From positions 682,001 to 746,000 of the forward strand of contig NZ_JAGSYD010000002.1 in NCBI RefSeq assembly GCF_025685575.1: 64,000 nucleotides of DNA. The letters are read 5' to 3'. The notes beneath the pieces are model-generated. The model did not search any database, had not been told where the DNA came from, and saw only the letters and a list, made by a program, of their open reading frames with translations. The stretch is from Granulicella cerasi. GTDB taxonomy: Bacteria; Acidobacteriota; Terriglobia; Terriglobales; Acidobacteriaceae. Below are positions 6,825 through 15,122 of the stretch, one piece after another; within the stretch, counting starts at the first letter, position 1; every line of letters starts with the position of its first letter. The position numbers and the translations under genes were made by a program.

Positions 6825-9737
6825 TTAAGCAATCGCCACAGGGCGAGTCTTCTCAGGGTCCGGCTTGGCGAGCTCTTCCTTCACCTTCGGCGGACCAATC
6901 TTCTTCTCGTACGAGCAGTCAGGCGCGGTCTGTACGACCTCAGCTTCGCCCTTCTTCGCGCGGCGCTTCGGCATCTTCTCCGAGTTGTTCGGGCAGACGA
7001 GGAACGTGCCCTCCGCGTTCGACACCTCGACGAGATACGCTGATTCGCACTTCGGACAGGTCTCGTTCACCAGCTTCTGGTTGCTCGTGAAGTCGCACTT
7101 TGGATACCGCGTGCAGCCGTAGAACGTATCGCCGCGGCGGTTCTTGCGCACCGCCACTTCGCTGCCGCACTTCGGGCAAGGCACGTCAAGCAGCTCCTGC
7201 TTCACGTACTTGCACTTGGGGTAACCCGAGCAGGCGATGAACTCGCCGTACTGACCATCACGCTGCAGCAGCGGCTTGCCGCACTTCGGGCACGGCTCCT
7301 CCAACTGCACCGGAGGCTTCGACTGCACCTTCTGCGTCAGCTTGCGGATCGTCTTGCACGGCGGATCTTCGTTGTAACCGGGGCACGCCATGAACGGTCC
7401 CCAGGGTCCATTGCGGAGCACCATCGTGCGTCCGCAGTTGTCGCACGCCTCATCTTCCTGCTCGTCGGCAGCGTCTGCGCCCGGCACCGTTAGGTCGGGC
7501 TTCGCCTCGACATTCTCCTTCGTGAAGTCGCAGCTGTCAGGGTCGACGACGACCTTCTTCCACTGCTTCACTGCGGCCTTCAGTTCCGCTTCGAGCTTCT
7601 TCGGGTCCCCCACCGGAACCTCGTGCTCGCGACCGGCATCATCCACGCCGCGGACGATCAGGTCCATCGGCCCGAACTTGTCGTGCACCTTCTTCAGTAC
7701 GGCCTTCGCGTCCTTCTTCAACGCCGCCGCGCTTACAGCGACAGGCTTTTCCTTGGTGAAGTTCGAGCACGAATAGAACGAGCCGAACTTGCCCCACTTC
7801 AGAATCAACGGCGCGCCGCACTTCTCGCAGACTTCTGCGGAAGGCTTCTCCCAGGCCTTGATGTCTTCCATCTCGTTTTCGGCAACCTTGAGTTCCTTCT
7901 CAAGATGCTCGTAGAAGCCGCCCAGCAGCGCGGTCCACTTCTCGTTGCCAGCTTCCACGGCGTCGAGCTCGTTCTCGAGATCGGCCGTGTACTCCACCTT
8001 GAAGATGTACGGGAAGTTCTTCACCAGCAGATCGGTGACGACCATGCCGATCTCCGTCGGCACGAGCTTCGCGCGAATCTTCTTGACGTAGTCGCGCTCC
8101 TGAATCGTGTTGATAATCGACGCGTACGTGGAAGGACGGCCGATGCCGTTCTCTTCCAGCGTCTTCACCAACGACGCTTCGTTGAAGCGCGGTGGCGGCT
8201 GCGTGAACTTCTGCTGCGCGTCGATCGACTGCTTCTTCAGCGCAGCCCCCTGCTCCAGCGCAGGCAGACGACGGTCCGCCGCGCCTTCATCGCTGGTGGC
8301 GTCCTTGGCGGCTTCGGCCTCTGCTTCAGCATCGGCGGCGTTCTCTGCGGCCTTCGCTTCGAGCTTTGCAGCAGCGGCATCCGCACGCGCGGCCTTCGCT
8401 TTCTTGTTCTCTTCGTCGTACCAGAGATAGCCCGCAAACTTCAGCACCGAACCTGTCGTGCGGAAGTCATAGCTCATGTCGGCCTTGGCCTGAATGTCTA
8501 CGGTCGTCTGATCGAAAACCGCAGGCACCATCTGGCTCGTGACCGCGCGCTCCCAGATCAGCGAGTACAAGCGGAACTGCTCATCGCTGAGATACTTCCG
8601 CACAAACTCGGGCGTGTACGCCACGCTCGTCGGACGAATCGCTTCGTGCGCGTCCTGCGCGTCCTTCTTCGACGCGTAGGTGTTCGGCGTCGCCGGAATG
8701 TACTGGTCGCCAAGCTGTTTACGCACATGCTCGCGGATCGCATCTACCGCATCCGGGCTCATACGCGTGGAGTCAGTACGCATGTAGGTGATGAGGCCGA
8801 CCGTGCCTTCCGGCCCGAGCTCAATGCCTTCATATAAACGCTGCGCCACGCCCATGGTGCGGCGCACGCCAAAGCCCAGGCGCCCCGCGGCCTGCTGCTG
8901 CAACTGCGAGGTCGTAAAAGGCGCCTTCGGCTTGCGGCGCACTTCCTTCTTTTCGACCGAGCGCACGCTCCACTTGGCGCGCTCAAGCTGCGCAAGCACC
9001 TCGTCCACTGCGCCCTTGTCGGGCAGCGCGTTGGCGATGTACTTGCCCGCCTCCGAGCGGTCTTCCACACGCACCGGCTGGCCGGAGACACCCACCATAC
9101 GCGCCGTGAACTCGCTGCCACCTGCTTGCGGCGTCAACACCGCATCTATATTCCAGTACTCGGTCTCGGGGAACGCCGCGATCGCGCGTTCGCGCTCCAC
9201 GATCAGACGCAGCGCCACCGTCTGCACGCGGCCTGCGGAGAGTCCACGCTTCACCTTGTCCCAGAGCAGCGGGGAGATCTGATAGCCCACCAGACGATCG
9301 AGCACACGACGCGTCTGCTGCGCGTCCACGCGGTTCTCGTCCACGTCGCGAACGTGCTTGAAAGCCTCGTTCACGGCCTTCTTAGTAATTTCGTTAAAGG
9401 TGACGCGCTTCACCGGCACGTTCTTCTTCACCGCCGGCAGAAGCTGCATCTTCAGATGCGCGGCAATCGCCTCGCCTTCGCGGTCAGGATCGGGCGCCAG
9501 AAAGACGGCGTCGGACTTCGCCGCCAGCTTCTTCAGGCGGTCTACAACCTTTTCTTTGCCCGGCGACACGATCAGCGTCGGCTCAAAGGTGCGGCGCTTC
9601 AACTCCACGCCAATGTCGTTCTTGGGCAGGTCCATGATGTGGCCTACCGAGGCCTCCACCACATAATCGCTGCCGAGATATTTGCCGATCGTTTTCGCCT
9701 TTGCCGGCGACTCTACGATGACCAGATTCTTTGCCAT
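6825..9737 (-). CDS. topA: DNA topoisomerase I with five C-terminal zinc ribbons
   Basis: Type IA topoisomerase, which relaxes negative supercoils. The TOPRIM domain begins at MAKNLVIVESPAKAKTIGKYLG. The active-site Tyr is Y318 in GLITYMRTDS, matching E. coli Y319. The core is interrupted near residues 440-500 by an Ala/Glu/Lys-rich low-complexity insert, before GIGRPSTYA. The C-terminus holds five CxxC zinc-ribbon units (about 635-930; CEKCG, CDNCG, CPKCG, CPKCG, CPKCE). Length is 970 residues against 865 in E. coli. I chose the ATG at 9735-9737, the universal family start, and rejected a 22-codon extension. The 258-bp upstream gap shows no other gene. Confidence 0.96.
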   Translation of the reverse strand: MAKNLVIVESPAKAKTIGKYLGSDYVVEASVGHIMDLPKNDIGVELKRRTFEPTLIVSPGKEKVVDRLKKLAAKSDAVFLAPDPDREGEAIAAHLKMQLLPAVKKNVPVKRVTFNEITKKAVNEAFKHVRDVDENRVDAQQTRRVLDRLVGYQISPLLWDKVKRGLSAGRVQTVALRLIVERERAIAAFPETEYWNIDAVLTPQAGGSEFTARMVGVSGQPVRVEDRSEAGKYIANALPDKGAVDEVLAQLERAKWSVRSVEKKEVRRKPKAPFTTSQLQQQAAGRLGFGVRRTMGVAQRLYEGIELGPEGTVGLITYMRTDSTRMSPDAVDAIREHVRKQLGDQYIPATPNTYASKKDAQDAHEAIRPTSVAYTPEFVRKYLSDEQFRLYSLIWERAVTSQMVPAVFDQTTVDIQAKADMSYDFRTTGSVLKFAGYLWYDEENKKAKAARADAAAAKLEAKAAENAADAEAEAEAAKDATSDEGAADRRLPALEQGAALKKQSIDAQQKFTQPPPRFNEASLVKTLEENGIGRPSTYASIINTIQERDYVKKIRAKLVPTEIGMVVTDLLVKNFPYIFKVEYTADLENELDAVEAGNEKWTALLGGFYEHLEKELKVAENEMEDIKAWEKPSAEVCEKCGAPLILKWGKFGSFYSCSNFTKEKPVAVSAAALKKDAKAVLKKVHDKFGPMDLIVRGVDDAGREHEVPVGDPKKLEAELKAAVKQWKKVVVDPDSCDFTKENVEAKPDLTVPGADAADEQEDEACDNCGRTMVLRNGPWGPFMACPGYNEDPPCKTIRKLTQKVQSKPPVQLEEPCPKCGKPLLQRDGQYGEFIACSGYPKCKYVKQELLDVPCPKCGSEVAVRKNRRGDTFYGCTRYPKCDFTSNQKLVNETCPKCESAYLVEVSNAEGTFLVCPNNSEKMPKRRAKKGEAEVVQTAPDCSYEKKIGPPKVKEELAKPDPEKTRPVAIA

Positions 9738-9995
9738 GTGCTTCCCTCTACTACCTGCGGCCTGCGCCGCTTCCACTAAGCCCGTAGCCCGTTTGCAAGC
9801 CACAAACCCGTCGTTGACACCCTCTGTTCCGGCTCACCTGCCACCGAAACCGGCCAATGAGATAGGAAACTAACACGGAACGCCGAGGCCAAGTCAAACT
9901 TTCCCGGATTCGCCCCGTTTCGCAATCTCTCAGCCGAAGCATCAGACGCAGCGGTTGGGAAATAGTTTCGTCGGAGGGCGATACAACCAAAGCAG

Positions 9996-10274
9996 CTACT
10001 TGCCTTTGGCGCCCGACCACTGAGCGCTGCCATGGTAGGTGTTGGCGAAGAGTTCGAATTTTTCGCCACACATGGTGCATTCAAGGTCGGTGATCAAAAT
10101 GTCATCGGGCCACGTGTCTGATTGAACGATCTCCTCCAGCGCGACATTATGATCATCGATTACCCGCAGGCTTCCACGTTTGACCATAGCCTCCAGAGCG
10201 GCGGCCTTCTGACGATATTCGGCAGGGCCATTCATCTTGAATCCCTGGCACAAGTTTTCACATTGATCACACAT
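9996..10274 (-). CDS. Small protein of unknown function downstream of dprA
   Basis: The 92-residue product is not one I recognise. It has paired cysteines at both ends: CDQC (2-5) with a third Cys at about 9, and CTMC near residues 67-70, suggesting a small zinc-binding protein. The middle (EYRQKAAALEAMVKRG) is predicted helical and charged. The ATG at 10272-10274 lies 2 nt after the dprA stop, so it is likely co-translated. It may be real because of the coupling and typical codon use; no function is claimed. Confidence 0.6.
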   Translation of the reverse strand: MCDQCENLCQGFKMNGPAEYRQKAAALEAMVKRGSLRVIDDHNVALEEIVQSDTWPDDILITDLECTMCGEKFELFANTYHGSAQWSGAKGK

Positions 10275-10276
10275 CG

Positions 10277-11452
10277 CTACATCGCCCTCAAATAATTCTT
10301 CCCCGGCATCGCTCGCACTTTGCCCGCAAGCTCCAGTTCAAACAGCGCGGTGAAGATCTCGCCGCTCGCCAGCTTGCCCTCCAGCCGCTCGATGAGTTCG
10401 TCCAGCTGCGTGGGCTCGTCCGTTTTGAGGGTCGAGAGCACGGCCATCTCGGTTTGTCCGATCTGCACCGCACCTTCCTGACTAAATAAAGAGGGCGCCT
10501 CATGCGGTGCACGGTCACGTGCGGACATCTGCGCGTCTTCCAGTTCGATCCGCACCTGCGACGGCAGGTCCTCCCACACGTCCTCCCAGGTAGCAGTCAG
10601 CTTCGCACCCTGCTTGATCAGCGTGTTCGGCCCCCAGGAGTTCTTATTCGTCACGTTGCCCGGCACGGCGTAGACGTCGCGCCCCTGGTCCAGCGCGCAC
10701 CGCGCCGTGATGCGCGTGCCCGAGTGCTCTGCGGCTTCTACCACCAGCACGCCAACGCTCATGCCGCTCAGCGTGCGGTTGCGGATGGGAAAGTTCTGCG
10801 GCGCGGGAAACGTGCCAATCGGAAATTCACTCACCAGCGCGCCGTTGTTGGCGACGATCTCCTCCGCGAGCTTCTTGTTTTCCTTCGGGTAGATCACGTC
10901 GATGCCTGTGCCCCACACCGCGACCGTCACGCCCTTGGCGTCGAGCGCGCCGCGATGCGCGGCCGTGTCCACACCGCGCGCCATACCGCTGAAGATACCC
11001 ACACCACGCTGCGCCAACTCGCGGCTCAACATCGTCGCCATGCCCGCGCCGTACGGCGAAGGATGCCGCGTGCCGACCACCGCAATGCCGGGTAGATTCA
11101 GCGCCTTCACATTGCCCCGCACCCACAGCATCGCGGGCGGATCATAGATTCCAAGAAGCCCCGCCGGATACTCCTCGTCCTCGGGACAAAGCAGGGAAAC
11201 GCCAGTCTCCGTAGCGCGCGCCGCTTCGGCAACCGCTGCTGAACGGGCGCGTCCATCGGCGATGAACTGCACGGCCTTTGCGGGCATCCCGCAGCCTTCA
11301 AGCTCTGTCAGCGACATCGCAAACACACGATCGGCGCGATCCAACCGCTGCATCACGCGCCCAATGCGCGTCGGCCCCATCTCCGGGCTCAAAGACAAAG
11401 CCAACCATGCCAGACGGCGCTCCTCCGCCACGGCAATACTTACCGTTTCCAC
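10277..11452 (-). CDS. dprA: DNA processing protein DprA
   Basis: DprA loads RecA onto incoming single-stranded DNA during natural transformation. The Rossmann-like core is clear: VVGTRHPSPYG, FSGMARGVDTAAHRGAL, GTGIDVIYPKEN, NRTLSGMS and AEHSGTRITA, and a C-terminal winged-helix domain (about 320-391) follows a linker. I prefer the GTG at 11450-11452 because GAGAGGTGAG lies just upstream and homology begins immediately after (AEERRLAWLALSL). An ATG at 11539 would add 29 residues with no family similarity. With comF (53977-54963) and recX in the same window, it suggests natural competence or recombination capacity. Confidence 0.93.
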   Translation of the reverse strand: METVSIAVAEERRLAWLALSLSPEMGPTRIGRVMQRLDRADRVFAMSLTELEGCGMPAKAVQFIADGRARSAAVAEAARATETGVSLLCPEDEEYPAGLLGIYDPPAMLWVRGNVKALNLPGIAVVGTRHPSPYGAGMATMLSRELAQRGVGIFSGMARGVDTAAHRGALDAKGVTVAVWGTGIDVIYPKENKKLAEEIVANNGALVSEFPIGTFPAPQNFPIRNRTLSGMSVGVLVVEAAEHSGTRITARCALDQGRDVYAVPGNVTNKNSWGPNTLIKQGAKLTATWEDVWEDLPSQVRIELEDAQMSARDRAPHEAPSLFSQEGAVQIGQTEMAVLSTLKTDEPTQLDELIERLEGKLASGEIFTALFELELAGKVRAMPGKNYLRAM

Positions 11453-11624
11453 TCGCTCACCTCTCAACTGCGAATCAGTGCCGACAGAGTAACAGAGGAG
11501 CGCGAGGGGACAGGGTTCAGGCGAGAGGGTTTCGCTCAAAGCTCTACACCGATAAACGAATGGGCCTTTCTAACACCCCTTCCCCCAGCCCCTCCCCTCG
11601 CTTCAGAGGCGTATCCTCGAAGAT

Positions 11625-12500
11625 GTGCCACTCCGCGTTGCTGCCATCTCGTTCCTGAATCCTGCTCCACTGCTTTACGACTTCGAACACGAGCCGAAAG
11701 CCACTGAGCTTCGTAGCCGCTATGACGTCGAGTACACGCTGCCCAGCGAATGCGCGCGTCGCCTGCTCACCGGCGAAGCCGACCTCGGCCTCATCCCCAT
11801 CGCAGCGCTTACGCCGGAACTGGCCATCATCCCCGGTTGCACCATCGCTTCGCTCGATGAGGTTCGCTCGATCCTGCTGCTGGTGAAGAACCCCGAAGGT
11901 CTCGCTGCCGAAGAAGCGCTGCAGCGCGTCAGCACCATCGCCGCCGACGCAGCATCCCGTTCCTCGCAGGCGTATACGCATCTGCTCTTCGAGCTGTGGA
12001 ACGCCACGCGCCCGGAGTTTGAGGAAGCCTCCGCCGATCCGCTCGCGATGCTCGAACACCACGACGCCGCGCTGCTCATCGGCGACCCTGCACTCTTTGC
12101 CCGCGAGCATCGCGATGCCATCGACACCAAGCACGCCGACGACAAACTGCTCTGGCTGGACCTCGCCAGGCTCTGGCGTGATCACACCGGCTTACCGTGG
12201 GTCGCCGCGGTCTGGGCGTTCCGCCCGGAAGCGCTCGCGCGTGAAAACATCGCCGCCGCGCAGGTCATCGGAGACCTTATCGACAGCCGCAACGCAGGCA
12301 TGGCCAACACACCCGCACTGGTGGACGAGTGGTCACCGCGCCTCGGCTTGCCGCGCACCGTCGTGCAGCACTACCTCACGCGCAACATTCACTACGTGCT
12401 CGATGACGAATGCCTCGCGACGATCAGGCTCTTCCGCAAGCTCGCAGCCGAGAACGGCACGCTGCCGGAACTCGGTGAGTTGAATATCCTCAAGGCGTAG
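11625..12500 (+). CDS. mqnA: Chorismate dehydratase, menaquinone biosynthesis
   Basis: MqnA converts chorismate to 3-enolpyruvylbenzoate, the first step of the futalosine route to menaquinone. The 291-residue protein opens with VAAISFLNPAPLLYDFE, and has the family motif GEADLGLIPIAAL and the later SRSSQAYTHLLFE, giving a periplasmic-binding-protein-like fold. The start is a GTG at 11625 preceded by a weak GAAG. The other futalosine genes are not in the window. It has a 173-bp upstream gap shared with dprA in divergent arrangement. Confidence 0.9.
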   Translation: MPLRVAAISFLNPAPLLYDFEHEPKATELRSRYDVEYTLPSECARRLLTGEADLGLIPIAALTPELAIIPGCTIASLDEVRSILLLVKNPEGLAAEEALQRVSTIAADAASRSSQAYTHLLFELWNATRPEFEEASADPLAMLEHHDAALLIGDPALFAREHRDAIDTKHADDKLLWLDLARLWRDHTGLPWVAAVWAFRPEALARENIAAAQVIGDLIDSRNAGMANTPALVDEWSPRLGLPRTVVQHYLTRNIHYVLDDECLATIRLFRKLAAENGTLPELGELNILKA

Positions 12501-12526
12501 CAAATTGCGCGCACAGCCGAAAGCGT

Positions 12527-13213
12527 CTACGCAGCCGACAGCTTCTTACGCTTCAAGTCCTGCGATGTCCTCACCAGCTTCCAGATTCCAATCGCAGTGA
12601 ACACAACCACCACCACCCAGAACGCCACCAGAATCGTCACGCCCCAGCGCGTCGAGAAGTTCTTCCACACGCCCAGCACGCTGCGCCCGTAGTGCACGCC
12701 GAGCCAGATCGCAATCGCGTGGCGCGCGCACCGGCTGATCGTGAACGACGTCATGAACTTCTTACGCGACATATGCGCCGCGCCCGCAGCCAGCACAAAC
12801 GGCGAGAGCGGCACCGGCGGCGGCAAAATCGCTGGTAGAGCCACCGACAGAATCGCGTGATGCTCCATCCACTCCGTCACCCGCGTAAGGATGTGCTTCG
12901 GCACGTGCTTCTCGAGGAATTGCTCTCCGCCCGCCTGCCCCACCGCATGCGAAAGATACCCACCCAACGCCGAGCCCACCGTGGAGATCACCAGCAGCAG
13001 CGCCACGTTTGCATGAGCCGCCGCATAGAGCAGCAGCATCACGTCCGTCACGCCGGGAATCGGCAGCGGCACGAACGAGCTATCCACCGCCGCGATGAAG
13101 AAAAGCCCCACCAGCCCGAGATGAAACAGGTGCGACATGAAGCCGCCGCTGTTGTCGAACAACAGGATCGCCAAACCAGCGAGGATGGACTGAACACGGA
13201 GCATGTAGCTCAT
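12527..13213 (-). CDS. DedA/VTT-domain membrane protein
   Basis: The 228-residue protein has several hydrophobic segments and the VTT (DedA) signatures: FIAAVDSSFVPLPIPGVTDVMLLL near the N-terminus, GSALGGYLSHAVGQAGGEQFLEK in the middle, and SRCARHAIAIWLGVHYG near the C-terminus. This last motif (xRxxRY-like helix) matches YqaA/DedA-type proteins thought to move lipids or couple to proton motive force; the substrate is unknown. I chose the ATG at 13211-13213 (MSYMLRV); 30 further upstream codons overlap the -10 region of the SRP RNA gene and are not hydrophobic. Transcription diverges from the SRP RNA. Confidence 0.8.
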   Translation of the reverse strand: MSYMLRVQSILAGLAILLFDNSGGFMSHLFHLGLVGLFFIAAVDSSFVPLPIPGVTDVMLLLYAAAHANVALLLVISTVGSALGGYLSHAVGQAGGEQFLEKHVPKHILTRVTEWMEHHAILSVALPAILPPPVPLSPFVLAAGAAHMSRKKFMTSFTISRCARHAIAIWLGVHYGRSVLGVWKNFSTRWGVTILVAFWVVVVVFTAIGIWKLVRTSQDLKRKKLSAA

Positions 13214-13298
13214 GAGACGCAAATGCGGTCCACGAAGTCGCGCGCATTTGCCACAAAATGCACAGGCTGCTGCTCTCGATCCATCTGCCGCAAGCTGG

Positions 13299-13304
13299 TA
13301 CACT
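13299..13304 (+). promoter_or_regulatory. Putative -10 element of SRP RNA gene
   Basis: TACACT lies 7 nt before the inferred 5' end of the SRP RNA at 13311. No convincing -35 hexamer was seen 16-18 nt further upstream. Confidence 0.35.
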
Positions 13305-13310
13305 AGATCG

Positions 13311-13410
13311 TGTGCCGGGTCCTACGCGACGCGGTCCCGCCAACCCCGCCAGGTCCGGAAGGAAGCAACGGCAACGGGTCACCGCGGGCGCAGTAGGGTA
13401 ACCCGGCGCA
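13311..13410 (+). ncRNA. ffs: Bacterial small SRP RNA (4.5S type)
   Basis: The conserved apical loop sequence CCAGGTCCGGAAGGAAGCAA is present at about 13349-13368, the binding site for the Ffh M domain. The outer stem closes TGTGCCGGGT (13311-13320) with ACCCGGCGCA (13401-13410) with one wobble pair. That gives a roughly 100-nt hairpin RNA lacking the Alu domain, as in E. coli 4.5S RNA. It guides ribosomes translating membrane proteins to the SecYEG channel. It is encoded between the divergent dedA-like gene and fabH. Confidence 0.95.
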
Positions 13411-13515
13411 TTATCCCCCTTCAAAATTCAACGCATGTGCTCTGGCTCACAAGCTTCGCTTGCGTGCATCCGGTAGAATCCTCTTGGCCCTAGGCATATT
13501 GGAGGAACCACCGTT

Positions 13516-14538
13516 TTGAGTCTGCAGTTGAAGCCCCGCACCACCGTTCGCGCAAAGATCTCGTCCGTAGGAACCTACGTTCCGCCGCGCGTTCTCTCCA
13601 ACGCGGACCTCGAAAAGATGGTGGACACCAACGATGAGTGGATCACCGAGCGCACCGGCATCAAGACGCGCCACCTCGTCGACAAGGGTGTAGCCACCTC
13701 CGACCTCGCCGCAGAAGCCGCAAAGGTCTGCCTCGCCAGACGCGGCATCGACGCTACGGAAGTCGAGGCGATCATCGTCGCCACCGTGACGCCGGACATG
13801 GCCTTCCCGGCCACCGCCTGCCTCGTGCAGGACAAGCTCGGCGCCAAGGGCGCATGGGGCTTCGACCTCTCGGCCGCCTGCTCGGGCTTCCCCTACGCTC
13901 TGCAGGTTGGCGCAAAGCTCGTCGAAAGCGGCGCGCACAAGAAGGTGCTCGTCATTGGCGCCGACGTCATGAGCTCCATCATCGACTACACCGACCGCAC
14001 GACCTGCATCATCTTCGGCGACGGCGCGGGCGCCGTGCTGCTTGAGCCCTGCGATGAAGCTGCGGGCGAGGTCGGCCTCATCGACTTTTGGCACGAGGTC
14101 GACGGCTCCGGCGCGGTCTCGCTGAACATGCCCGCCGGCGGCTCGCGCAAGCCCGCCTCGCACGAGACGATCGACGCCAAGGAACACTTCGTCCACCAGG
14201 ACGGCCAGGCTGTCTACAAGTTCGCGGTCCGCAAGATGGCCGAGAGCGCCGAAGGCCTGCTCACGCGGAACGGCCTCACGGGCGCAGAGCTCGGCGCATT
14301 CATCCCGCATCAGGCGAACAAGCGCATCATCCTCTCTACAGCTGAGCGCCTCGGCATGGACCTCGAGCGCGTCGTCATCAACATCGACCGCTTCGGCAAC
14401 ACGACCGCCGCAACGATCCCGCTGGCGATCAACACCGCGCTCGAAGAAGGCCGCCTGAAGAAGGGCGATCTCGTCCTGCTCGCGGCCGTCGGCGCAGGCT
14501 TTACGGTGGGAGCAACACTGCTGCGCTGGGAGATCTAA
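13516..14538 (+). CDS. fabH: 3-oxoacyl-[acyl-carrier-protein] synthase III
   Basis: FabH condenses acetyl-CoA with malonyl-ACP to start fatty acid synthesis. The catalytic triad is visible: Cys122 in SAACSGF, His near 265 in IPHQANKRI and Asn near 295 in [10 protein letters not shown]. Length is 340 residues, slightly more than the usual 317-325 because of about 12 extra N-terminal residues. It starts at TTG (13516-13518) preceded by GGAGGA at good spacing; no nearer ATG fits. The gene stands alone, without acpP or fabD beside it, and ends before a strong palindromic terminator. Confidence 0.95.
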   Translation: MSLQLKPRTTVRAKISSVGTYVPPRVLSNADLEKMVDTNDEWITERTGIKTRHLVDKGVATSDLAAEAAKVCLARRGIDATEVEAIIVATVTPDMAFPATACLVQDKLGAKGAWGFDLSAACSGFPYALQVGAKLVESGAHKKVLVIGADVMSSIIDYTDRTTCIIFGDGAGAVLLEPCDEAAGEVGLIDFWHEVDGSGAVSLNMPAGGSRKPASHETIDAKEHFVHQDGQAVYKFAVRKMAESAEGLLTRNGLTGAELGAFIPHQANKRIILSTAERLGMDLERVVINIDRFGNTTAATIPLAINTALEEGRLKKGDLVLLAAVGAGFTVGATLLRWEI

Positions 14539-14555
14539 AGCTCGACGAAATACGA

Positions 14556-14583
14556 ATGGCCTCACCGTTAACGGTGAGGCCAT
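14556..14583 (+). terminator. Rho-independent terminator of fabH
   Basis: A perfect 28-bp palindrome, ATGGCCTCACCGTT followed by AACGGTGAGGCCAT, starts 18 nt after the fabH stop and is followed by CTTCTTTG. The stem is GC-rich with a 4-nt effective loop. Confidence 0.85.
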
Positions 14584-14605
14584 CTTCTTTGCGCGGAGCA
14601 CGAAC

Positions 14606-14647
14606 GGGTGCCCCAGGTCTCGAGTTTTGAGACCTGGGTTCGCAGGA
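14606..14647 (+). repeat. Palindromic repeat copy A (short form)
   Basis: Reads GGGTGCCCCAGGTCTCG, then TTTTGAGACCTGGGTTCGCA. Stem arms CCAGGTCTC and GAGACCTGG are perfectly complementary. Copy C at 40816 is nearly identical; copies B and D are longer, inverted relatives. It lies in the gap after fabH. Confidence 0.85.
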
Positions 14648-14937
14648 TTTGTCCACAGATAGCGCTCATCAAGTCGCCACCACCGTGCTGACACACTCGC
14701 ATTCGGAATCCCTGACACTCTGGTGGAGACATAGCCGTTACCTCAACCGCCAAGCTCACCTCAGGGGCTGAAGCCCCTTGCCTACACAAGAGCGACGGCA
14801 CGGCTGAAAGCCGTGCCCTACCGTTCGTGCCTCGCCAAGAGTTTAGGTGCATCGTGCGTAGAGTTTCTTCGCTCCAGCGATAGTTTCCGCGCTCCTTCGT
14901 AGCTCTTGCATGCAGCCTCCTCGAGCTCGGCATCCGT
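14648..14937. other. Non-coding gap segment between repeats A and B
   Basis: The 584-bp gap between fabH and the M13 gene (14539-15122) holds the fabH terminator, repeat A, two short hairpins at 14763-14817, repeat B and the M13 ribosome site. No credible gene was seen in this segment: open frames here run through repeats and lack a ribosome site. No tRNA-like or mobile-element boundary was noticed. Confidence 0.6.
14763..14817. repeat. Tandem pair of short REP-like hairpins
   Basis: AGGGGCT-GA-AGCCCCT (14763-14778) and GGCACGGCT-GAA-AGCCGTGCC (14797-14817) form two successive GC-rich hairpins with the same CTGAAG loop motif. They look like members of one short dispersed palindrome class. 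The function is unknown. Confidence 0.6.
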
Positions 14938-15023
14938 ACGCGGCTTTGTGCGGACGAGTGGGCCGCCACGACTTCGCGTGCACCCTGCAAACCCATGCCT
15001 CAAAACGAGACATGGGGCACCCG
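14938..15023 (-). repeat. Palindromic repeat copy B (long form)
   Basis: In reverse orientation relative to copy A. The palindrome part is 14984-15023, and an adjoining block (14938-14983) is shared with copy D (47517-47562). The stem carries a compensatory change: arms CCATGTCTC and GAGGCATGG, where A and C have CCAGGTCTC and GAGACCTGG. Confidence 0.8.
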
Positions 15024-15122
15024 GTCGTGCGGCTTGCCGCATTTCAGCAGCTCCTCAACGCCTCGGCGCCCACGCGCACCTCACTTCGTCCTAAAATCGA
15101 AACCGCAGCTTTAGGAGCACAC

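Noticed and set aside
13411..13515. fabH promoter near TAGAAT
   Set aside because: A -10-like TAGAAT is present, but no -35 at acceptable distance was found.
14910..15122. N-terminal extension of the M13 peptidase frame
   Set aside because: It crosses repeat B and lacks a ribosome site; the signal peptide begins at 15123 after AGGAG.
14539..15122. Mobile element or integron-like attachment site in the repeat-rich gap
   Set aside because: No transposase, integrase, terminal inverted repeat pair or target duplication was seen; repeats A and B differ in form.
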